DNA of 64,000 nt from Pseudomonadales bacterium. Lineage in GTDB: Bacteria; Pseudomonadota; Gammaproteobacteria; Pseudomonadales; Ketobacteraceae. The notes under the pieces are model-generated. The model saw only the letters and a list, made by a program, of their open reading frames with translations. It made no database searches and was not told the DNA's origin. Where the stretch lies: assembly GCA_002701845.1 (NCBI GenBank), contig NZXG01000038.1:183770-247769 (forward strand). Direction: 5' to 3'. Below, one piece after another: positions 59,339-64,000 of this stretch. The first letter of the stretch is position 1. Each line of letters opens with the position of its first letter. The translations under genes and the position numbers were made by a program.

Positions 59339-59473
59339 CTATCGCACCACGAACGGTGTGGTGGCGGGACTGCCGGCGGTAAGCCGGAGCAGTGCCAACC
59401 AGGTGCAGAGAGGAGAGAGAGGGGCCTTGATAAAGCACTGGTTCCAGCGACCCGGCAGCCCCGCCACCACACG
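59311..59473 (-). ncRNA. Candidate Fur-repressed small RNA or structured leader
   Basis: An RNA of about 160 nt is predicted from just downstream of a Fur-box promoter to a strong terminator. Its 5' end would start at a 21-base arm (59472-59452) that pairs completely with 59376-59356 through one G-U pair on the minus-strand RNA; the plus-strand RNA would have an A-C mismatch there, which supports the minus orientation. The enclosed loop contains the CU-rich CCCCUCUCUCUCCUCUCU (59424-59407), complementary to purine-rich Shine-Dalgarno sequences, and alternative pairings AACCAG/CTGGTT and CAGTGC/GCACTG. The architecture resembles iron-starvation sRNAs (RyhB, PrrF, FsrA) but the sequence is not one I recognise. 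Confidence 0.6.
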
Positions 59474-59479
59474 GAATAG

Positions 59480-59508
59480 ATGTTAATCATTATCATTTAC
59501 ATATGCAA
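59480..59508 (-). promoter_or_regulatory. Fur box overlapping a promoter
   Basis: Minus-strand GTAAATGATAATGATTAAC (59500-59482) matches 15 of 19 positions of the Fur consensus. It overlaps a promoter with -35 TTGCAT (59508-59503), a 17-bp spacer and -10 TAACAT (59485-59480). Transcription would begin near 59473, at the base of the structured RNA. Confidence 0.75.
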
Positions 59509-59602
59509 CAGGTTTTCATAAATTTTTTTGCCAGAGGCAGTGGGATGCCGCCTGTGATAAGGTGCCTGATCACCACCGGCTTTTAACATAAAAGGGGGCT
59601 TG

Positions 59603-59917
59603 ATGACGGTTCTGTGTCACAGCGACGAGTTGGAAGAGCAGTCCGCCCGCGGCTTTGAGGTGGGCGGCCAGCGCCTGTTTGCGGTGAAAAAAGACGGTGT
59701 CATTTACGTTTACCGGAATTCGTGTCCCCATATCGGTATTCCCCTGGAATTTCAGCCCGACGAATTTCTGGATCTGGAGAAACAGTTTATTCAATGCGCC
59801 AATCATGGGGCTCTGTTTGAAATGGAGACCGGACACTGCGTCGCCGGGCCCTGCGTGGGACAGACCCTGACGGCGGTGGAGTTCCAGCTGGACAACGGTT
59901 TGATTCGAATACTCTAG
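59603..59917 (+). CDS. Rieske [2Fe-2S] domain protein
   Basis: A 104-residue small Rieske protein. The cluster ligands are CPHIG (Cys41, His43) and CANHG (Cys65, His68), in the ferredoxin-like spacing used by short oxygenase-type Rieske proteins. No membrane anchor. AAAGGGGG lies 5 bases before ATG 59603. It lies 20 bp upstream of a methyltransferase gene and is probably co-transcribed with it; the electron partner is unknown. Confidence 0.88.
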   Translation: MTVLCHSDELEEQSARGFEVGGQRLFAVKKDGVIYVYRNSCPHIGIPLEFQPDEFLDLEKQFIQCANHGALFEMETGHCVAGPCVGQTLTAVEFQLDNGLIRIL

Positions 59918-59937
59918 GTACAGGAGGTAATAGCACA

Positions 59938-60810
59938 GTGGATTCATCAGGCATCAGCGTCACTGCTCTGTTCACTGGCCAGGTCTGGTATGTGAACGGA
60001 CTCTCCGCCCGCTTTTTCACCTCCGCCCGCAGCCGCTGGCTGTATGGTCTGCTACAGCCGTCCGAACGGCTGGGCCGGGCCCTGCTGGGACTGAGCGTGG
60101 AGGACATGCTGCTGCAACGCCACTTGGTCATGGATCACCGGATCGATCGGCTGGTGCGGGAGCAGGGGTTGTCACAGATTCTGGAAATCGCCTGCGGCTA
60201 TTCTCCCCGGGGCTATAAGCTGTCCCGCAAGTATCCCGGCCTGCGCTACGTGGAGGCGGACCTGCCGGACATGGCGGCGCGCAAGAACCGCCTGCTGGCC
60301 CGGCATCATGGGTTTGGTCCCGATCACCAGGTGGTACCTTGCGATATCTTCGCCCAACGGGCCCCGCTGGGGCTGGAACACCTGATGGCGGAAACCCTGG
60401 ATCCTGACCGACCCACTCTGGTGATCACCGAAGGGTTGGTAAACTATTTCCGGCTGCGGGACATTCGGCCGGTATGGAGCCGGCTGGCAATGCAGCTCAG
60501 CCGCTTTCCCCGGGGCTGGTACCTTACCGATACCGTATTGGCACCGGGAGGACTGGCGGCGCCGGTTCTGGGGCTCGGTGTGCATACTCTGAGTCTGGTA
60601 ACCCGCGCCCATGTCAACCTGCATTTTCGCCGTGACGAAGACATTCAGACCAGCTTCACCCACTGCGGTTTTCCTCATGTGCGACCGCACCGTCCCGAAG
60701 ACTTTGTTGAGCAACTGCCTGTGCCCCTGCATGCCACAGGTCGCCACAGTCCGGTGCGGGTGGTGGAATGCGAAGCACAACTCCAGCCAGGCAAAACGCA
60801 CCAGAGTTGA
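59938..60810 (+). CDS. SAM-dependent methyltransferase, LCMT-like
   Basis: A 290-residue class I methyltransferase related to the leucine-carboxyl-methyltransferase/PPM1 group. QILEIACGYSPRGYKLSRKYP is motif I; YVEADLPDMAARKNRLL and TLVITEGLVNYF follow, with the latter typical of LCMT-type proteins (the YF-tip after motif IV). GTG 59938 has AGGAGG 9 bases upstream. It pairs with the Rieske gene. The methyl acceptor is unknown. Confidence 0.8.
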   Translation: MDSSGISVTALFTGQVWYVNGLSARFFTSARSRWLYGLLQPSERLGRALLGLSVEDMLLQRHLVMDHRIDRLVREQGLSQILEIACGYSPRGYKLSRKYPGLRYVEADLPDMAARKNRLLARHHGFGPDHQVVPCDIFAQRAPLGLEHLMAETLDPDRPTLVITEGLVNYFRLRDIRPVWSRLAMQLSRFPRGWYLTDTVLAPGGLAAPVLGLGVHTLSLVTRAHVNLHFRRDEDIQTSFTHCGFPHVRPHRPEDFVEQLPVPLHATGRHSPVRVVECEAQLQPGKTHQS

Positions 60811-60882
60811 ACCAAAAACGAAAAATAAGCCTGTTTATGGCACACATTTGTTTCGCTTCTGCTGAACCCAATCAAAACTGAA

Positions 60883-60899
60883 AGCGCTTCATTGGTGCA
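60883..60899. promoter_or_regulatory. NtrC-like site upstream of nrtA
   Basis: AGCGCT-N5-GGTGCA: the right half matches the NtrC half-site GGTGCA exactly, the left half (TGCACC) in 3 of 6 positions. It lies about 85 bp upstream of the sigma54-type promoter, a usual enhancer distance. Confidence 0.4.
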
Positions 60900-60982
60900 A
60901 AAACAAAAAAACACGCATCAGAATAAATCATTTTCGCGCAACTGCCTGCTTTGACCGCTGATCGTCGCACCTTTCCCCCACT

Positions 60983-60998
60983 TGGCACATATGTTGAT
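60983..60998 (+). promoter_or_regulatory. Sigma54-type promoter of nrtA
   Basis: TGGCAC-N5-TTGAT: the -24 element TGGCAC is perfect and the spacing is right, while the -12 element has GA instead of GC. It would start transcription near 61010, about 50 bp before ATG 61061. Confidence 0.5.
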
Positions 60999-61060
60999 TC
61001 CCGGTGTTCCAGGGAATTCGGTATGGACCTTCTGTTTTTGTTTTTTAGTGGGAGTTTGCA

Positions 61061-62449
61061 ATGAGAACCATCCAAGCACAGCGACGTACGACAGCGACGG
61101 CCTGGGTCAAACGTCTGTTACTGGGGGCAACCATCGGCCTGGTGGCCATGGGGGCAGAGGCGGAAATGCTGGATCTGGAAAAAGAGGATCTGAAATTCGG
61201 CTTTATCAAACTCACCGATATGGCCCCGCTGGCCATCGCCTATGAGAAACAGTATTTCGAGGATGAAGGGCTGTACGTCACCCTGGAAGCCCAGGCCAAC
61301 TGGAAAATTCTGCTGGACCGGGTCATCACCGGGGAGCTGGACGGGGCCCATATGCTGGCGGGCCAACCCCTGGGGGCCACTATTGGTTTCGGCACCCAGG
61401 CTCACATCATCACGGCTTTCAGCATGGACCTGAACGGCAACGGCATCACCGTTTCCAACGACGTGTGGAAGGAAATGAAACAGCATGTGCCCCACAAGGA
61501 TGGCAAACCGGTGCACCCCATCAAGGCCGACTATCTGAAACCGGTGGTGGAAAAATACCGGTCCGAGGGCAAGCCCTTCAAGATGGGCATGGTGTTCCCG
61601 GTATCCACCCACAACTACGAACTGCGCTACTGGCTGGCGGCCGGCGGTATTCACCCCGGCTACTACGCGCCTCACAAGGGCGATATTTCCGGCCAACTGC
61701 AGGCCGACGCCCTGTTGTCCGTGACCCCACCGCCGCAAATGCCCGCCACCCTGGAGGCCGGCACCATCTACGGTTATTGCGTGGGTGAACCCTGGAACCA
61801 GCAGGCGGTATTCAAGGGCATTGGCGTACCGGTGATCACCGACTACGAAATCTGGAAGGACAATCCGGAAAAAGTCTTCGGCGTCAGTAAAAAGTGGGCG
61901 GATGAAAATCCCAACACCCACCTGGCGGTGGTGAAAGCGCTGATCCGGGCCGCCAAGTGGCTGGACGAGGACAACAACAAAAACCGCGAGGAAGCGGTGA
62001 AGATTCTGGCCAAACCGTACTATGTCGGGGCCGATTACGAAGTCATCGCCAACAGTATGACCGGGACTTTCGAATATGAAAAAGGCGACAAGCGTTCGCT
62101 GCCGGACTTCAATGTGTTCTTCCGCTACTACGCCACCTACCCTTACTACAGCGACGCGGTCTGGTATCTGACTCAGATGCGGCGCTGGGGCCAAATTGCC
62201 GAGCCCAAGCCCGACAACTGGTATATGGAAACCGCGAAGAAAGTCTATCGGCCGGACATCTACATGAAAGCGGCCAAGCTGCTGATCGCCGAAGGCAAAA
62301 TGAAACCGGAGGATTTCCCCGCGGAATCCGAGGATGGCTTTCGTGAGCCGCAAACCGAATTCATTGACGGGGTGACCTTCGACGGCACCAAGCCCAATGA
62401 ATACCTGACCAAGTTCCCCATTGGCTTGAAGGGCGACGACAAGCTGTAA
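61061..62449 (+). CDS. nrtA: Nitrate ABC transporter substrate-binding protein NrtA
   Basis: A 462-residue periplasmic binding protein of the NrtA/CmpA family. The N terminus (about 1-36, [18 protein letters not shown]) is a signal peptide. [44 protein letters not shown], and the anion-pocket block [17 protein letters not shown] are characteristic of the nitrate/bicarbonate group; nitrate is more likely than bicarbonate given the sigma54/NtrC-type upstream region. GGGAG precedes ATG 61061. The permease and ATPase genes follow. Confidence 0.88.
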   Translation: MRTIQAQRRTTATAWVKRLLLGATIGLVAMGAEAEMLDLEKEDLKFGFIKLTDMAPLAIAYEKQYFEDEGLYVTLEAQANWKILLDRVITGELDGAHMLAGQPLGATIGFGTQAHIITAFSMDLNGNGITVSNDVWKEMKQHVPHKDGKPVHPIKADYLKPVVEKYRSEGKPFKMGMVFPVSTHNYELRYWLAAGGIHPGYYAPHKGDISGQLQADALLSVTPPPQMPATLEAGTIYGYCVGEPWNQQAVFKGIGVPVITDYEIWKDNPEKVFGVSKKWADENPNTHLAVVKALIRAAKWLDEDNNKNREEAVKILAKPYYVGADYEVIANSMTGTFEYEKGDKRSLPDFNVFFRYYATYPYYSDAVWYLTQMRRWGQIAEPKPDNWYMETAKKVYRPDIYMKAAKLLIAEGKMKPEDFPAESEDGFREPQTEFIDGVTFDGTKPNEYLTKFPIGLKGDDKL

Positions 62450-62510
62450 CCCAACGGGTGGCGATGGTGTTGCCCATCCCACCCATCCGTAAGCACTGGA
62501 GGTATTGGCA

Positions 62511-63533
62511 ATGGCTGCACGGGTGATGAATCTGTTTGAATCCATCGGTTTTTCCTGGCTGGTGTCCATTATGAAATTATTCACACTGCAAAACCCCAAG
62601 GAACAGGTCGAAAATCTGATTCGCACCCTGGGGGTACCTCTGTTTGCTTTCGCGGTTTTCCTGGGGGCCTGGCACATCGGCGCCTCCCAGATCGAGACCA
62701 GCCTGGGCAAGGTGCCCGGCCCGGCCCAGGTGTGGGAACAGGCCGGCGCCCTGTGGGATGAACACAAGGCGGAACGGGAAAAAGAAGCGGCGTTCTACGA
62801 GCGACAGCATGAACGCAATGCCCTGAAGCTGGAGAAAAACCCCAATGCGGAAGTGCGGATCCGGGACTACACCGGCAAGCCCACCTACTTCGACCAGATC
62901 GTTACCAGCCTGCAAACCGTATTTGCCGGGTTCCTGCTGGCCAGCCTGATCGCCATTCCACTGGGTATTGTCTGCGGCCTGAGTCAGATCATGTACACCG
63001 CCATGAACCCCATTATCCAATTGTTCAAACCAGTATCGCCCCTGGCCTGGCTGCCCATTGTCACCCTGGTGGTAAGCGCTCTCTACACCAGTGATGATCC
63101 GCTGTTTGCCAAATCGTTCGTGAACTCCGCCATCACCGTGACCCTGTGTTGCCTGTGGCCCACTCTGATCAACACCATCGTCGGGGTCTCCTCCATCGAT
63201 AACGATCTGGTGAATGTGTCCAAGGTGCTGCGCCTGCCCTGGCATACCAAAATCGTCAAAATCGTACTGCCCTCTGCTTTGCCCATGATTTTCACCGGCC
63301 TGCGGTTGTCGTTGGGCGTGGGCTGGATGGTGCTGATCGCCGCGGAAATGCTGGCGCAGAATCCGGGGCTGGGCAAGTTCGTGTGGGACGAGTTCCAGAA
63401 CGGCAGTTCCCAGTCCCTGGGCCGCATTATGGTGGCGGTAATCACCATCGGCTTTATCGGTTTTATTCTGGACCGGCTGATGCTGTCACTGCAGAAATCC
63501 TTCGCCTGGGACAAAGACGCCATCGTCCGTTAA
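62511..63533 (+). CDS. nrtB: Nitrate ABC transporter permease NrtB
   Basis: A 340-residue inner-membrane permease. A cytosolic N-terminal part and one helix are followed by a charged linker (about 85-125), which NrtB of cyanobacteria lacks but proteobacterial homologues have. The EAA-like loop KVLRLPWHTKIVKIVLPSALPMIFTGLRLSLGVGWMVLIAAEM is intact. GGAGG 8 bases before ATG 62511 sets the start. It lies 61 bp after nrtA and 31 bp before the ATPase gene. Confidence 0.88.
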   Translation: MAARVMNLFESIGFSWLVSIMKLFTLQNPKEQVENLIRTLGVPLFAFAVFLGAWHIGASQIETSLGKVPGPAQVWEQAGALWDEHKAEREKEAAFYERQHERNALKLEKNPNAEVRIRDYTGKPTYFDQIVTSLQTVFAGFLLASLIAIPLGIVCGLSQIMYTAMNPIIQLFKPVSPLAWLPIVTLVVSALYTSDDPLFAKSFVNSAITVTLCCLWPTLINTIVGVSSIDNDLVNVSKVLRLPWHTKIVKIVLPSALPMIFTGLRLSLGVGWMVLIAAEMLAQNPGLGKFVWDEFQNGSSQSLGRIMVAVITIGFIGFILDRLMLSLQKSFAWDKDAIVR

Positions 63534-63564
63534 CTGCCAGGCCACCGATTACGAGGAAACGATC

Positions 63565-64000
63565 ATGCAAGGCTATCTGACCATCGAACAGGTACACATG
63601 GATTTCAACACCCCCAATGGCGGCACCTTCAAGGCCCTGGACAACGTCAACCTGGCCCTGGAGAAAGGGGACTTCGTGTCGTTGATCGGCCACTCCGGCT
63701 GCGGCAAATCCACGGTGCTCAACATCGTCGCCGGCTTGCTCACCGCCACCCAGGGCACCGTGCTGCTGGATGGCAAAGAGGTCAACGAGCCTGGCCCGGA
63801 ACGGGCGGTGGTGTTCCAGAACCATTCTCTGCTGCCCTGGCTCACCACTTATCAAAATGTGGAACTGGCGGTGAAGCAGGTGTTCAAGCGCAGCATGGGC
63901 AAAAAGGAAATGGACGAATGGATCAAGCACAATCTGCATCTGGTGCATATGGACCACGCCATGGACAAACGCCCGGGGGAAATCTCCGGCGGCATGAAGC
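63565..64000 (+). CDS. Nitrate ABC transporter ATP-binding protein (3' end beyond window)
   Basis: The first 145 residues of a NrtC/NrtD-type ATPase. Walker A GHSGCGKST, the Q-loop VVFQNHSLLPWLT and the start of the signature motif ISGGMK are visible; the window ends there. GAGGA precedes ATG 63565. Whether the intact protein carries the NrtA-like C-terminal domain of NrtC, or ends after the ATPase as in NrtD, cannot be told from this fragment. Confidence 0.87.
   Translation, partial: MQGYLTIEQVHMDFNTPNGGTFKALDNVNLALEKGDFVSLIGHSGCGKSTVLNIVAGLLTATQGTVLLDGKEVNEPGPERAVVFQNHSLLPWLTTYQNVELAVKQVFKRSMGKKEMDEWIKHNLHLVHMDHAMDKRPGEISGGMK

Noticed and set aside
59356-59472. A miniature transposon formed by the 21-bp inverted arms
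   Set aside because: There is no flanking target-site duplication, no other copy was seen in the window, and the Fur promoter and terminator line up with the arms. A genome-wide search would settle it.
61118-62767. A 549-codon open frame antisense to nrtA
   Set aside because: NrtA has a signal peptide, a ribosome-binding site and family motifs; the antisense frame has none and crosses into nrtB.

Overview
This 64 kb window is GC-rich, gene-dense chromosomal DNA of a gammaproteobacterium. It carries a hemL-thiE-thiD block, mrcB (PBP1b), an NhaD antiporter, a DbpA-type DEAD-box helicase, a QsdR-like TetR regulator, Fur- and sigma54-type promoters, and many small lipoproteins and DUF proteins of that class. 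A marine, hydrocarbonoclast-like lineage (Alcanivorax/Ketobacter type) is my guess for the genus; the sequence shown does not prove it. I saw no rRNA, tRNA, CRISPR array, insertion sequence or prophage. The 3' end cuts through the third gene of a nitrate-type ABC transporter.

Layout. 0.2-4 kb: a metallo-beta-lactamase-fold gene broken by two frameshifts, an FAH-family hydrolase with an intact MBL hydrolase, and a ribbon-helix-helix/zinc-ribbon protein flanked by two identical operator-like palindromes. 4-8 kb: ABC1-family kinase, Bcr/CflA transporter, CBS-domain protein. 8-11 kb (minus strand): a tightly overlapping operon of amidoligase, class-I glutamine amidotransferase-like hydrolase, DedA-like membrane protein and YugP-like zinc protease. 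11-18.3 kb: Mpo1-like protein, exported glycerophosphodiesterase, a NUDIX protein with a lipobox, an OmpA-like lipoprotein, and a MoxR-VWA(CoxE)-DUF5076 module. 18.5-25 kb: PAP2 phosphatase with an LpxH-like phosphoesterase, NhaD, DUF1289, DUF6279 and DUF2489 proteins, and a macro-domain protein.

25-32 kb is a signalling cluster: a PP2C phosphatase, a small membrane protein, a lipoprotein hydrolase, a Sel1/coiled-coil/caspase-fold lipoprotein, a membrane protein with pentapeptide repeats, and a transmembrane Ser/Thr kinase. A second kinase, with a predicted periplasmic PA-IL-lectin-like domain and nine QEALR repeats, lies at 42.7-44.7 kb. Between them are a CbiM-like permease, an orphan FliL-like protein, a MATE exporter, a TetR regulator, a patatin phospholipase and the thiamine/haem block. 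45-57 kb holds the helicase, a large surface lipoprotein with a hydrolase motif, PBP1b with a TPR lipoprotein, a PfkB-family kinase, a double cyclic-nucleotide-binding protein, and a DsbD-like protein with a peroxiredoxin-like partner.

57.4-60.8 kb is an iron region: hmuV and hmuU on the minus strand, preceded by a Fur box that overlaps a promoter. That promoter would produce a roughly 160-nt structured RNA ending in a strong intrinsic terminator. The RNA has a CU-rich anti-Shine-Dalgarno-like loop and looks like an unannotated Fur-repressed small RNA; it is the most interesting signal in the window. A Rieske protein and an LCMT-type methyltransferase follow. The window ends with nrtA-nrtB and a truncated ATPase gene behind a sigma54-type promoter and an NtrC-like site.
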